DNA of 64,000 nucleotides from the NCBI RefSeq assembly GCF_022605725.1, contig NC_065556.1, forward strand, positions 7,192,001 to 7,256,000. Reading direction: 5' to 3'. The stretch's first letter is position 1. The number at the start of each line of letters is the position of its first letter. A model generated the notes under the pieces. It was given only the letters and a program-made list of their open reading frames with translations. It did no database searches and was not told where the DNA came from. This DNA is from Anthonomus grandis grandis (Eukaryota > Arthropoda > Insecta > Coleoptera > Curculionidae). The position numbers were made by a program, and so were the translations under genes. Shown piece after piece: positions 26,701-40,500 of the stretch.

Positions 26701-28540
26701 GGCATCAAAAATGCCATATCTCAGCTTTCGTAAGAGCTACGATCTTGCGGATGGTCTCGTTGGATTTAGAATGACGAGACTAAGACAAAACCGTCGGAAT
26801 TTTCCCGATAGCTCCTATAGAAGCCGAGATATCGACCTTCAAAATTTGGGTTTTTTCATTTTTCGGGTATACCCCCCCGTATCGAATCTTTTTACCAAAA
26901 ATTGATTTTTTTCGAAATCAAACTAAGTATACCAGCGTCTTATTTGGGTCCCCTAGATTACGAAAACACCGGGTTATAACAGGATCCGAGCAGAACTAAG
27001 GGAATGAGAGCACTTCGAAAATCCTGAAAAAGTCGTTTTCGACGTGCGTTTTTGAGACCAAAAATGGTTATCAAAAATGCCATATCTCGGCTATCGTAAG
27101 AGCTACGACCTTGCGGATGGTCTCGTTGGATTCAGAATGACGAGACTAAGACAAAACCGTCGGAATTTTCCCGATAGCTCCTATAGAAGCCGAGATATCG
27201 ACCTTCAAAATTTGGGTTTTTTCATTTTTCGGGTATACCCCCCCGTATCGAATTTTTCCACCAAAAATTGATTTTATTCGAAATCAAACTAAGTATACCA
27301 GCGTCTTATTTGGGTCACCTAGATTACGAAAACACCGGGTTATAACAGGATTCGAGCAGAACTAAGGGAATGAGAGCACCTTAAAAATCCTGAAAAAGTC
27401 GTTTTCGACGTCTGTTTTTGAGGCCAAAAATGGGCATCAAAAATGCCATATCTCAGCTTTTGTAAAAGCTACGACCTTGCGGATGGTCTCGTTGGATTTA
27501 GAATGACGAGACTAAGACAAAACCGTCGGAATTTTCCCGATAGCTCCTATAGAAGCCGAGATATCGACCTTCAAAATTTGGGTTTTTTCATTTTTCGGGT
27601 ATACCCCCCCGTATCGAATTTTTTCACCAAAAATTGATTTTTTTTTTGAAATCAAACTAATTATACCAGCGTCTTTTTTGGGTCACCTAGATTACGAAAA
27701 CACCGGGTTATAACAGGATTCGAGCAGAACTAAGGGAATGAGAGCACTTTGAAAATCCTGAAAAAGTCGTTTTCGACGTCCGTTTTTGAGGCCAAAAATG
27801 GGCATCAAAATTGCCATATCTCAGCTTTTGTAAGAGCTACGACCTTGCGGATGGTCTCGTTGGATTTAGAATGACGAGACTAAGACAAAACCGTCGTAAT
27901 TTTCCCGATAGCTCCCATAGAAGCCGAGATATTGACCTTCAAAATTTGGGTTTTTTCATTTTTCGGGTATACCCCCCGTATCGAATTTTTTCACCAAAAA
28001 TTGATTTTTTTCGAAATCAAACCAAGTATACCAGCGTCTTATTTGGGTCCCCTAGATTACGAAAACACCGGGTTATAACAGGATCCGAGCAGAACTAAGG
28101 GAATGAGAGCACTTTAAAAATCCTGAAAAAGTCGTTTTCGACGTCCGTTTTTGAGGCCAAAAATGGGCATCAAAAATGCCATATCTCAGCTTTCGTAAAA
28201 GCTACGACCTTGCGGATGGTCTCGTTGAATTTAGAATGACGAGACTAAGACAAAACCGTCGGAATTTTCCCGATAGCTCCTATAGAAGCCGAGATATCGA
28301 CCTTCAAAATTTGGGTTTTTTCATTTTTCGGGTATACCCCCCCGTATCGAATTTTTTCACAAAAATTGATTTATTTCGAAATCAAACTAAGTATACCAGC
28401 GTCTTATTTGGGTCCCCTAGATTACGAAAACACCGGGTTATAACAGGATCCGAGCAGAACTAAGGGAATGAGAGCACTTTAAAAATCCTGAAAAAGTCGT
28501 TTTCGACGTCCGTTTTTGAGGCCAAAAATGGGCATCAAAA

Positions 28541-28975
28541 ATGCCATATCTCAGCTTTCGTAAAAGCTACGACCTTGCGGATGGTCTCGTTGGATTTAGA
28601 ATGACGAGACTAAGACAAAACCGTCGGAATTTTCCCGATAGCTCCTATAGAAGCCGAGATATCGACCTTCAAAATTTGGGTTTTTTCATTTTTCGGGTAT
28701 ACCCCCCCGTATCGAATAGAAGCCGAGATATCGACCTTCAAAATTTGGGTTTTTTCATTTTTCGGGTATACCCCCCCGTATCGAATTTTTTCACCAAAAA
28801 TTGATTTTTTTCGAAATCAAACTAAGTATACCAGCGTCTTATTTGGGTCCCCTAGATTACGAAAACACCGGGTTATAACAGGATCCGAGCAGAACTAAGG
28901 GAATGAGAGCACTTTGAAAATCCTGAAAAAGTCGTTTTCGACGTCCGTTTTTGAGGCCAAAAATGGGCATCAAAA
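28541..28975. repeat. 435-bp monomer with 69-bp internal duplication
   Basis: Monomer positions 109-177 (AGAAGCCGAG to GTATCGAAT) occur twice in direct tandem, the second copy at 28718-28786. The two copies look identical. It is the only such event seen in the window. Confidence 0.93.
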
Positions 28976-29341
28976 ATGCCATATCTCAGCTTTCGTAAGA
29001 GCTACGACCTTGCGGATGGTCTCGTTGGATTTAGAATGACGAGACTAAGACAAAACCGTCGGAATTTTATCGATAGCTCCCATAGAAGCCGACATATCGA
29101 CCTTCAAAATTTGGGTTTTTTCATTTTTCGGGTATACCCCCCCGTATCGAATTTTTTCACCAAAAATTGATTTTTTTCGAAATCAAACTAAGTATACCAG
29201 CGTCTTATTTGGGTCACCTAGATTACGAAAACACCGGGTTATAACAGGATCCGAGCAGAACTAAGGGAATGAGAGCACTTTGAAAATCCTGAAAAAGTCG
29301 TTTTCGACGTCCGTTTTTGAGGCCAAAAATGGGCATCAAAA

Positions 29342-29480
29342 ATGCCATATCTCAGCCTAGATTACGAAAACACCGGGTTATAACAGGATTCGAGCAGAAC
29401 TAAGGGAATGAGAGCACTTTGAAAATCCTGAAAAAGTCGTTTTCGACGTCCGTTTTTGAGGCCAAAAATGGGCATCAAAA
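29342..29480. repeat. S unit (139 bp)
   Basis: One of only two S units between 22.5 and 48.4 kb. It sits between a TTTATCGATAG-type unit and a CCCCTCCG-type unit. Confidence 0.93.
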
Positions 29481-32041
29481 ATGCCATATCTCAGCTTTCG
29501 TAAGAGCTACGACCTTGCGGATGGTCTCGTTGGATTTAGAATGACGAGACTAAGACAAAACCGTCGGAATTTTCCCGATAGCTCCTATAGAAGCCGAGAT
29601 ATCGTCCTTCAAAATTTGGGTTTTTTTATTTTTCGGGTATACCCCTCCGTATCGAATTTTTTCACCAAAAATTGATTTTTTTCGAAATCAAACTAAGTAT
29701 ACCAGCGTCTTATTTGGGTCACCTAGATTACGAAAACACCGGGTTATAACAGGAACCGAGCAGAACTAAGGGAATGAGAGCACTTTGAAAATCCTGAAAA
29801 AGTCGTTTTCGACGTCCGTTTTTGAGGCAAAAAATGGGCATCAAAAATGCCATATCCCGGCTATCGTAAGAGCTACGACCTTGCGGATGGTCTCGTTGGA
29901 TTCAGAATGACGAAACTAAGACAAAACCGTCGGAATATTCCCGATAGCTCCCATAGAAGCCGAGATATCGACCTTCAAAATTTGGGTTTTTTTATTTTTC
30001 GGGTATACCCCCCCGTATCGAATTTTTTCAACAAAAATTGATTTTTTTCGAAATCAAACCAAGTATACCAGCGTCTTATTTGGGTCACCTAGATTACGAA
30101 AACACCGGGTTATAACAGGATCCGAGCAGAACTAAGGGAATGAGAGCACTTTAAAAATCCTGAAAAAGTCGTTTTCGACGTCTGTTTTTGAGGCCAAAAA
30201 TGGGCATCAAAAATGCCATATCTCAGCTTTCGTAAAAGCTACGACCTTGCGGATGGTCTCGTTGGATTTAGAATGACGAGACTAAGACAAAACCGTCGGA
30301 ATTTTTCCGATAGCTCCTATAGAAGATGAGATATCGACCTTCAAAATTTGGGTTTTTTCATTTTTCGGGTATACCCCCGGTATCGAATTTTTTCACCAAA
30401 AATTGATTTTTTTCGAAATCAAACTAAGTATACCAGCGTCTTGTTTGGGTCCCCTAGATTACGAAAACACCGGGTTATAACAGGATCCGAGCAGAACTAA
30501 GGGAATGAGAGTACTTTGAAAATCCTGAAAAAGTCGTTTTCGACGTCCGTTTTTGAGGCCAAAAATGGGCATAAAAAAAGCCATATCCCGGCTATCGTAA
30601 GAGCTACGACCTTGCGGATGGTCTCGTTGGATTCAGAATGACGAAACTAAGACAAAACCGTCGGAATTTTCCCGATAGCTCCCATAGAAGCCGAGATATC
30701 GACCTTCAAAATTTGGGTTTTTTCATTTTTCGGGTATACCCCCCCGTATCGAATTTTTTCACCAAAAATTGATTTTTTTCGAAATCAAACTAAGTATACC
30801 AGCGTCTTATTTGGGTCCCCTAGATTACGAAAACACCGGGTTATAACAGGATCCGAGCAGAACTAAGGGAATGAGAGCACTTTAAAAATCCTGAAAAAGT
30901 CGTTTTCGATGTCCGTTTTTGAGGCCAAAAATGGGCATCAAAAATGCTATATCTCAGCTTTCGTAAAAGCTACGACCTTGCGGATGGTCTCGTTGGATTC
31001 AGAATGACGAAACTAAGACAAAACCGTCGGAATTTTCCCGATAGCTCCCATAGAAGCCGAGATATCAACCTTCAAAATTTGGGTTTTTTCATTTTTCAGG
31101 TATACCCCCCCGTATCGAATTTTTTCACCAAAAATTGATTTTTTTCGAAATCAAACTAAGTATACCAGCGTCTTATTTGGGTCACCTAGATTACGAAAAC
31201 ACCGGGTTATAACAGGATCCGAGCAGAACTAAGGGAATGAGAGCACTTTAAAAATCCTGAAAAAGTCGTTTTCGACGTCTGTTTTTGAGGCCAAAAATGG
31301 GCATCAAAAATGCTATATCTCAGCTTTCGTAAAAGCTACGACCTTGCGGATGGTCTCGTTGGATTTAGAATGACGAGACTAAGACAAAACCGTCGGAATT
31401 TTCCCGATAGCTCCCATAGAAGCCGACATATCGACCTTCAAAATTTGGGTTTTTTCATTTTTCGGGTATACCCCCCCGTATCGAATTTTTTCACCAAAAA
31501 TTGATTTTTTTCGAAATTAAACTAAGTATACCAGCGTCTTATTTGGGTCACCTAGATTACGAAAACACCAGGTTATAACAGGATCCGAGCAGAACTAAGG
31601 GAATGAGAGCACTTTAAAAATCCTGAAAAAGTCGTTTTCGACGTCTGTTTTTGAGGCCAAAAATGGGCATCAAAAATGCCATATCTCAGCTTTCGTAAAA
31701 GCTACGACCTTGCGGATGGTCTCGTTGGATTTAGAATGACGATACTAAGACAAAACCGTCGGAATTTTATCGATAGCTCCCATAGAAGCCGACATATCGA
31801 CCTTCAAAATTTGGGTTTTTTCATTTTTCGGGTATACCCCCCCGTATCGAATTTTTTCACCAAAAATTGATTTTTTTCGAAATCAAACCAAGTATACCAG
31901 CGTCTTATTTGGGTCACCTAGATTACGAAAACACCGGGTTATTACAGGATCCGAGCAGAACTAAGGGAATGAGAGCACTTTGAAAATCCTGAAAAAGTCG
32001 TTTTCGACGTCCGTTTTTGAGGCCAAAAATGGGCATCAAAA

Positions 32042-32180
32042 ATGCCATATCTCAGCCTAGATTACGAAAACACCGGGTTATAACAGGATCCGAGCAGAAC
32101 TAAGGGAATGAGAGTACTTTGAAAATCCTGAAAAAGTCGTTTTCGACGTCCGTTTTTGAGGCCAAAAATGGGCATAAAAA
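32042..32180. repeat. S unit (139 bp)
   Basis: It carries GGATCCGAGC, GAGTACTTTG and the GGGCATAAAAAATG boundary, which make it the type later found inside block B. Confidence 0.93.
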
Positions 32181-35100
32181 ATGCCATATCCCGGCTATCG
32201 TAAGAGCTACGACCTTGCGGATGGTCTCGTTGGATTCAGAATGACGAAACTAAGACAAAACCGTCGGAATTTTCCCGATAGCTCCCATAGAAGCCGAGAT
32301 ATCGACCTTCAAAATTTGGGTTTTTTCATTTTTCGGGTATACCCCCCCGTATCGAATTTTTTCACCAAAAATTGATTTTTTTCGAAATCAAACCAAGTAT
32401 ACCAGCGTCTTATTTGGGTCACCTAGATTACGAAAACACCGGGTTATTACAGGATCCGAGCAGAACTAAGGGAATGAGAGCACTTTGAAAATCCTGAAAA
32501 AGTCGTTTTCGACGTCCGTTTTTGAGGCCAAAAATGGGCATCAAAAATGCCATATCTCAGCTTTCGTAAGAGCTACGACCTTGCGGATGGTCTCGTTGGA
32601 TTTAGAATGACGAGACTAAGACAAAACCGTCGGAATTATCCCGATAGCTCCTATAGAAGCCGAGATATCGTCCTTCAAAATTTGGGTTTTTTCAATTTTC
32701 GGGTATACCCCCCCGTATCGAATTTTTTCACCAAAAATTGATTTTTTTCGAAATCAAACCAAGTATACCAGCGTCTTATTTGGGTCACCTAGATTACGAA
32801 AACACCGGGTTATAACAGGATCCGAGCAGAACTAAGGGAATGAGAGCACTTTAAAAATCCTGAAAAAGTCGTTTTCGACGTCTGTTTTTGAGGCCAAAAA
32901 TGGGCATCAAAAATGCCATATCTCAGCTTTCGTAAAAGCTACGACCTTGCGGATGGTCTCGTTGGATTTAGAATGACGAGACTAAGACAAAACCGTCGGA
33001 ATTTTCCCGATAGCACCTATAGAAGCCGAGATATCGACCTTCAAAATTTGGGTTTTTTCATTTTTCGGGTATACCCCCCCGTATCGAATCTTTTCACCAA
33101 AAATTGATTTTTTTCGAAATCAAACTAAGTATACCAGCGTCTTATTTGGGTCCCCTAGATTACGAAAACACCGGGTTATAACAGGATCCGAGCAGAACTA
33201 AGGGAATGAGAGCACTTTAAAAATCCTGAAAAAGTCGTTTTCGACGTCTGTTTTTGAGGCTAAAAATGGGCATCAAAAATGCCATATCTCAGCTTTCGTA
33301 AAAGCTACGACCTTGCGGATGGTCTCGTTGGATTTAGAATGACGAGACTAAGACAAAACCGTCGGAATTTTCCCGATAGCTCCTATAGAAGCCGAGATAT
33401 CGACCTTCAAAATTTGGGTTTTTTCATTTTTCGGGTATACCCCCCCGTATCGAATTTTTTCACCAAAAATTGATTTTATTCGAAATCAAACTAAGTATAC
33501 CAGCGTCTTATTTGGGTCACCTAGATTACGAAATCACCGGGTTATAACAGGATCCGAGCAGAACTAAGGGAATGAGAGCACTTTGAAAATCCTGAAAAAG
33601 TCGTTTTCGACGTCCGTTTTTGAGGCCAAAAATGGGCATCAAAAATGCCATATCCCGGCTATCGTAAGAGCTACGACCTTGCGGATGGTCTCGTTGGATA
33701 CAGAATGACGAGACTAAGACAAAACCGTCGGAATTTTCCCGATAGCTCCTATAGAAGCCGAGATATCGACCTTCAAAATTTGGGTTTTTTCATTTTTCGG
33801 GTATACCCCCCCGTATCGAATTTTTTCACCAAAAATTGATTTTATTCGAAATCAAACTAAGTATACCAGCGTCTTATTTGGGTCACCTAGATTACGAAAT
33901 CACCGGGTTATAACAGGATCCGAGCAGAACTAAGGGAATGAGAGCACTTTGAAAATCCTGAAAAAGTCGTTTTCGACGTCCGTTTTTGAGGCCAAAAATG
34001 GGCATCAAAAATGCCATATCCCGGCTATCGTAAGAGCTACGACCTTGCGGATGGTCTCGTTGGATTCAGAATGACGAAACTAAGACAAAACCGTCGGAAT
34101 TTTCCCGATAGCTCCCATAGAAGCCGAGATATCGACCTTCAAAATTTGGGTTTTTTCATTTTTCGGGTATACCCCCCCGTATCGAATTTTTTCACCAAAA
34201 ATTGATTTTTTTCAAAATCAAACCAAGTATACCAGCGTCTTATTTGGGTCACCTAGATTACGAAAAAAAACCGGGTTATAACAGGATCCGAGCAGAACTA
34301 AGGGAATGAGAGCACTTTAAAAATCCTGAAAAAGTCGTTTTCGACGTCTGTTTTTGAGGCCAAAAATGGGCATCAAAAATGCCATATCTCAGCTTTCGTA
34401 AAAGCTACGACCTTGCGGATGGTCTCGTTGGATTCAGAATGACGAAACTAAGACAAAACCGTCGGAATTTTCCCGATAGCTCCCATAGAAGCCGAGATAT
34501 CGACCTTCAAAATTTGGGTTTTTTGATTTTTCAGGTATACCCCCCCGTATCGAATTTTTTCACCAAAAATTGATTTTTTTTTTGAAATCAAACTAATTAT
34601 ACCAGCGTCTTATTTGGGTCACCTAGATTACGAAAACACCGGGTTATAACAGGATTCGAGCAGAACTAAGGGAATGAGAGCACTTTGAAAATCCTGAAAA
34701 AGTCGTTTTCGACGTCCGTTTTTGAGGCCAAAAATGGGCATCAAAAATGCCATATCTCAGCTTTCGTAAAAGCTACGACCTTGCGGATGGTCTCGTTGGA
34801 TTTAGAATGACGAGACTAAGACAAAACCGTCGAAATTTTCCCGATAGCTCCTATAGAAGCCGAGATATCGTCCTTCAAAATTTGGGTTTTTTCATTTTTC
34901 GGGTATACCCCCCCGTATCGAATTTTTTCACCAAAAATTGATTTTTTTCGAAATCAAACTAAGTATACCAGCGTCTTATTTGGGTCACCCAGATTACGAA
35001 AACACCGGGTTATAACAGGAACCGAGCAGAACTAAGGGAATGAGAGCACTTTGAAAATCCTGAAAAAGTCGTTTTCGACGTCCGTTTTTGAGGCCAAAAA

Positions 35101-35478
35101 TGGGCATCAAAAATGCCATATCCCGGCTATCGTAAGAGCTACGACCTTGCGGATGGTCTCGTTGGATTCAGAATGACGAAACTAAGACAAAACCGTCGTA
35201 ATTTTCCCGATAGCTCCCATAGAAGCCGAGATATTGACCTTCAAAATTTGGGTTTTTTCATTTTTCGGGTATACCCCCCCGTATCGAATTTTTTCACCAA
35301 AAATTGATTTTTTTCGAAATCAAACCAAGTATACCGGCGTCTTATTTGGGTCACCTAGATTACGAAAACACCGGGTTATAACAGGATCCGAGCAGAACTA
35401 AGGGAATGAGAGCACTTTAAAAATCCTGAAAAAGTCGTTTTCGACGTCCGTTTTTGAGGCCAAAAATGGGCATCAAAA

Positions 35479-35765
35479 ATGCCATATCTCAGCTTTCGTA
35501 AAAGCTACGACCTTGCGGATGGTCTCGTTGGATTTAGAATGACGAGACTAAGACAAAACCGTCGGAATTTTCCCGATAGCTCCTATAGAAGCCGAGATAT
35601 CGACCTTCAAAATTTGGGTTTTTTCATTTTTTGGGTATACCCCCCCGTATCGAATTTTTTCACAAAAATTGATTTTTTTCGAAATCAAACTAAGTATACC
35701 AGCGTCTTATTTGGGTCCCCTAGATTACGAAAACACCGGGTTATAACAGGATCCGAGCAGAACTA
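35479..35765. repeat. F unit (287 bp), type example
   Basis: Monomer positions 289-366 are missing (78 bp), giving AGCAGAACTAATGCCATATC. It also lost one C in TTCACAAAAATTG (normally TTCACCAAAAATTG). The monomer after the junction has TTGCAGATGG in place of TTGCGGATGG. These three marks travel together in nearly all copies, so the class has a single origin. Confidence 0.92.
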
Positions 35766-37231
35766 ATGCCATATCTCAGCTTTCGTAAAAGCTACGACCT
35801 TGCAGATGGTCTCGTTGGATTTAGAATGACGAGACTAAGACAAAACCGTCGGAATTTTCCCGATAGCTCCCATAGAAGCCGAGATATTGACCTTCAAAAT
35901 TTGGGTTTTTTCATTTTTCGGGTATACCCCCCCGTATCGAATTTTTTCACCAAAAATTGATTTTTTTCGAAATCAAACCAAGTATACCAGCGTCTTATTT
36001 GGGTCACCTAAATTACGAAAACACCGGGTTATAACAGGATCCGAGCAGAACTAAGGGAATGAGAGCACTTTAAAAATCCTGAAAAAGTCGTTTTCGACGT
36101 CTGTTTTTGAGGCCAAAAATGGGCATCAAAAATGCCATATCTCAGCTTTCGTAAATGCTACGACCTTGCGGATGGTCTCGTTGGATTTAGAATGACGAGA
36201 CTAAGACAAAACCGTCGGAATTTTCCCGATAGCTCCTATAGAAGCCGAGATATCGACCTTCAAAATTTGGGTTTTTTCATTTTTCGGGTATACCCCCCCG
36301 TATCGAATTTTTTCACCAAAAATTGATTTTATTCGAAATCAAACTAAGTATACCAGCGTCTTATTTGGGTCACCTAGATTACGAAATCACCGGGTTATAA
36401 CAGGATCCGAGCAGAACTAAGGGAATGAGAGCACTTTAAAAATCCTGAAAAAGTCGTTTTCGACGTCTGTTTTTGAGGCCAAAAATGGGCATCAAAAATG
36501 CCATATCTCAGCTTTCGTAAAAGCTACGACCTTGCGGATGGTCTCGTTGGATTCAGAATGACGAAACTAAGACAAAACCGTCGGAATTTTCCCGATAGCT
36601 CCCATAGAAGCCGAGATATCGACCTTCAAAATTTGGGTTTTTTCATTTTTCAGGTATACCCCCCCGTATCGAATTTTTTCACCAAAAATTGATTTTTTTT
36701 TTGAAATCAAACTAATTATACCAGCGTCTTATTTGGGTCACCTAGATTACGAAAACACCGGGTTATAACAGGATTCGAGCAGAACTAAGGGAATGAGAGC
36801 ACTTTGAAAATCCTGAAAAAGTCGTTTTCGACGTCCGTTTTTGAGGCCAAAAATGGGCATCAAAAATGCCATATCCCGGCTATCGTAAGAGCTACGACCT
36901 TGCGGATGGTCTCGTTGGATTCAGAATGACGAAACTAAGACAAAACCGTCGTAATTTTCCCGATAGCTCCCATAGAAGCCGAGATATTGACCTTCAAAAT
37001 TTGGGTTTTTTCATTTTTCGGGTATACCCCCCCGTATCGAATTTTTTCACCAAAAATTGATTTTTTTCGAAATCAAATCAAGTATACCAGCGTCTTATTT
37101 GGGTCACCTAGATTACGAAAACACCGGGTTATAACAGGATCCGAGCAGAACTAAGGGAATGAGAGCACTTTAAAAATCCTGAAAAAGTCGTTTTCGACGT
37201 CCGTTTTTGAGGCCAAAAATGGGCATCAAAA

Positions 37232-37518
37232 ATGCCATATCTCAGCTTTCGTAAAAGCTACGACCTTGCGGATGGTCTCGTTGGATTTAGAATGACGAGA
37301 CTAAGACAAAACCGTCGGAATTTTCCCGATAGCTCCTATAGAAGCCGAGATATCGACCTTCAAAATTTGGGTTTTTTCATTTTTTGGGTATACCCCCCCG
37401 TATCGAATTTTTTCACAAAAATTGATTTTTTTCGAAATCAAACTAAGTATACCAGCGTCTTATTTGGGTTCCCTAGATTACGAAAACACCGGGTTATAAC
37501 AGGATCCGAGCAGAACTA
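37232..37518. repeat. F unit (287 bp)
   Basis: Same three linked marks, with GGGTTCCCTAG as a private change. Confidence 0.92.
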
Positions 37519-40500
37519 ATGCCATATCTCAGCTTTCGTAAAAGCTACGACCTTGCAGATGGTCTCGTTGGATTTAGAATGACGAGACTAAGACAAAACC
37601 GTCGGAATTTTCCCGATAGCTCCCATAGAAGCCGAGATATTGACCTTCAAAATTTGGGTTTTTTCATTTTTCGGGTATACCCCCCCGTATCGAATTTTTT
37701 CACCAAAAATTGATTTTTTTCGAAATCAAACCAAGTATACCAGCGTCTTATTTGGGTCACCTAGATTACGAAAACACCGGGTTATAACAGGATCCGAGCA
37801 GAACTAAGGGAATGAGAGCACTTTAAAAATCCTGAAAAAGTCGTTTTCGACGTCTGTTTTTGAGGCCAAAAATGGGCATCAAAAATGCCATTTCTCAGCT
37901 TTCGTAAAAGCTACGACCTTGCGGATGGTCTCGTTGGATTTAGAATGACGAGACTAAGACAAAACCGTCGGAATTTTCCCGATAGCTCCCATAGAAGCCG
38001 AGATATTGACCTTCAAAATTTGAGTTTTTTCATTTTTCGGGTATACCCCCCCGTATCGAATTTTTTCACCAAAAATTGATTTTTTTCGAAATCAAACCAA
38101 GTATACCAGCGTCTTATTTGGGTCACCTAGATTACGAAAACACCGGGTTATAACAGGATCCGAGCAGAACTAAGGGAATGAGAGCACTTTAAAAATCCTG
38201 AAAAAGTCGTTTTCGACGTCTGTTTTTGAGGCCAAAAATGGGCATCAAAAATGCCATATCTCAGCTTTCGTAAAAGCTACGACCTTGCGGATGGTCTCGT
38301 TGGATTTAGAATGACGAGACTAAGACAAAACCGTCGGAATTTTCCCGATAGCTCCTATAGAAGCCGAGATATCGACCTTCAAAATTTGGGTTTTTTCATT
38401 TTTCGGGTATACCCCCCCGTATCGAATCTTTTCACCAAAAATTGATTTTTTTCGAAATCAAACTAAGTATACCAGCGTCTTATTTGGGTCCCCTAGATTA
38501 CGAAAACACCGGGTTATAACAGGATCCGAGCAGAACTAAGGGAATGAGAGCACTTTAAAAATCCTGAAAAAGTCGTTTTCGACGTCTGTTTTTGAGGCCA
38601 AAAATGGGCATCAAAAATGCCATATCTCAGCTTTCGTAAAAGCTACGACCTTGCGGATGGTCTCGTTGGATTCAGAATGACGAAACTAAGACAAAACCGT
38701 CGGAATTTTCCCGATAGCTCCCATAGAAGCCGAGATATCGACCTTCAAAATTTGGGTTTTTTCATTTTTCGGGTATACCCCCCCGTATCGAATTTTTTCA
38801 CCAAAAATTAATTTTTTTCGAAATCAAACCAAGTATACCAGCGTCTTATTTGGGTCACCTAGATTACGAAAACACCGGGTTATAACAGGATCCGAGCAGA
38901 ACTAAGGGAATGAGAGCACTTTAAAAATCCTGAAACGTCGTTTTCGACGTCTGTTTTTGAGGCCAAAAATGGGCATCAAAAATGCCATATCTCAGCTTTC
39001 GTAAAAGCTACGACCTTGCGGATGGTCTCGTTGGATTTAGAATGACGAGACTAAGACAAAACCGTCGGAATTTTCCCGATAGCTCCTATAGAAGCCGAGA
39101 TATCGACCTTCAAAATTTGGGTTTTTTCATTTTTCGGGTATACCCCCCCGTATCGAATTTTTTCACCAAAAATTGATTTTTTTCGAAATCAAACTAAGTA
39201 TACCAGCGTCTTATTTGGGTCCCCTAGATTACGAAAACACCGGGTTATAACAGGATCCGAGCAGAACTAAGGGAATGAGAGCACTTTAAAAATCCTGAAA
39301 AAGTCGTTTTCGACGTCTGTTTTTGAGGCCAAAAATGGGCATCAAAAATGCCATATCTCAGCTTTCGTAAAAGCTACGACCTTGCGGATGGTCTCGTTGG
39401 ATTTAGAATGACAAGACTAAGACAAAACCGTCGGAATTTTCCCGATAGCTCCTATAGAAGCCGAGATATCGTCCTTCAAAATTTGGGTTTTTTCATTTTT
39501 CGGGTATACCCCCCCGTATCGAATTTTTTCACCAAAAATTGATTTTTTTCGAAATCAAACCAAGTATACCAGCGTCTTATTTGGGTCACCTAGATTACGA
39601 AAACACCGAGTTATAACAGGATTCGAGCAGAACTAAGGGAATGAGAGCACTTTGAAAATCCTGAAAAAGTCGTTTTCGACGTCCGTTTTTGAGGCCAAAA
39701 ATGGGCATCAAAATTGCCATATCTCAGCTTTTGTAAGAGCTACGACCTTGCGGATGGTCTCGTTGGATTTAGAATGACGAGACTAAGACAAAACCGTCGA
39801 AATTTTCCCGATAGCTCCTATAGAAGCCGAGATATCGTCCTTCAAAATTTGGGTTTTTTCATTTTTCGGGTATACCCCCCCCGTATCGCATTTTTTCACC
39901 AAAAATTGATTTTTTTCGAAATCAAACCAAGTATACCAGCGTCTTATTTGGGTCCCCTAGATTACGAAAACACCGGGTTATAACAGGATCCGAGCAGAAC
40001 TAAGGGAATGAGAGCACTTTAAAAATCCTGAAAAAGTCGTTTTCGACGTCTGTTTTTGAGGCCAAAAATGGGCATCAAAAATGCCATATCTCAGCTTTCG
40101 TAAAAGCTACGACCTTGCGGATGGTCTCGTTGGATTTAGAATGACGAGACTAAGACAAAACCGTCGGAATTTTCCCGATAGCTCCTATAGAAGCCGAGAT
40201 ATCGACCTTCAAAATTTGGGTTTTTTCATTTTTCGGGTATACCCCCCCGTATCGAATTTTTTCACCAAAAATTGATTTTTTTCGAAATCAAACCAAGTAT
40301 ACCAGCGTCTTATTTGGGTCACCTAGATTACGAAAACACCGGGTTATAACAGGATCCGAGCAGAACTAAGGGAATGAGAGCACTTTAAAAATCCTGAAAA
40401 AGTCGTTTTCGACGTCTGTTTTTGAGGCCAAAAATGGGCATCAAAAATGCCATATCTCAGCTTTCGTAAGAGCTACGACCTTGCGGATGGTCTCGTTGGA

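Larger units (their letters stand above)
24150..35112. repeat. Sub-array of mainly plain 366-bp monomers
   Basis: Unit starts are 24150 (365 bp), 24515, 24881, 25247, 25613, 25979, 26345, 26711, 27077, 27443 (368), 27811 (365, C6), 28176 (365), 28541 (435, internal duplication), 28976, 29342 (S), 29481, 29847, 30213 (365), 30578, 30944, 31310, 31676, 32042 (S), 32181, 32547, 32913, 33279, 33645, 34011 (368), 34379 (368) and 34747. The GTCCCCTAGATT variant first appears here, near 24388. The units at 24515 and 25247 share a 1-bp loss (CACCGGTTA). The unit at 30578 has AAGCC in place of ATGCC. The unit at 30213 has AGATGAGAT, which stops the open frame. Confidence 0.88.
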
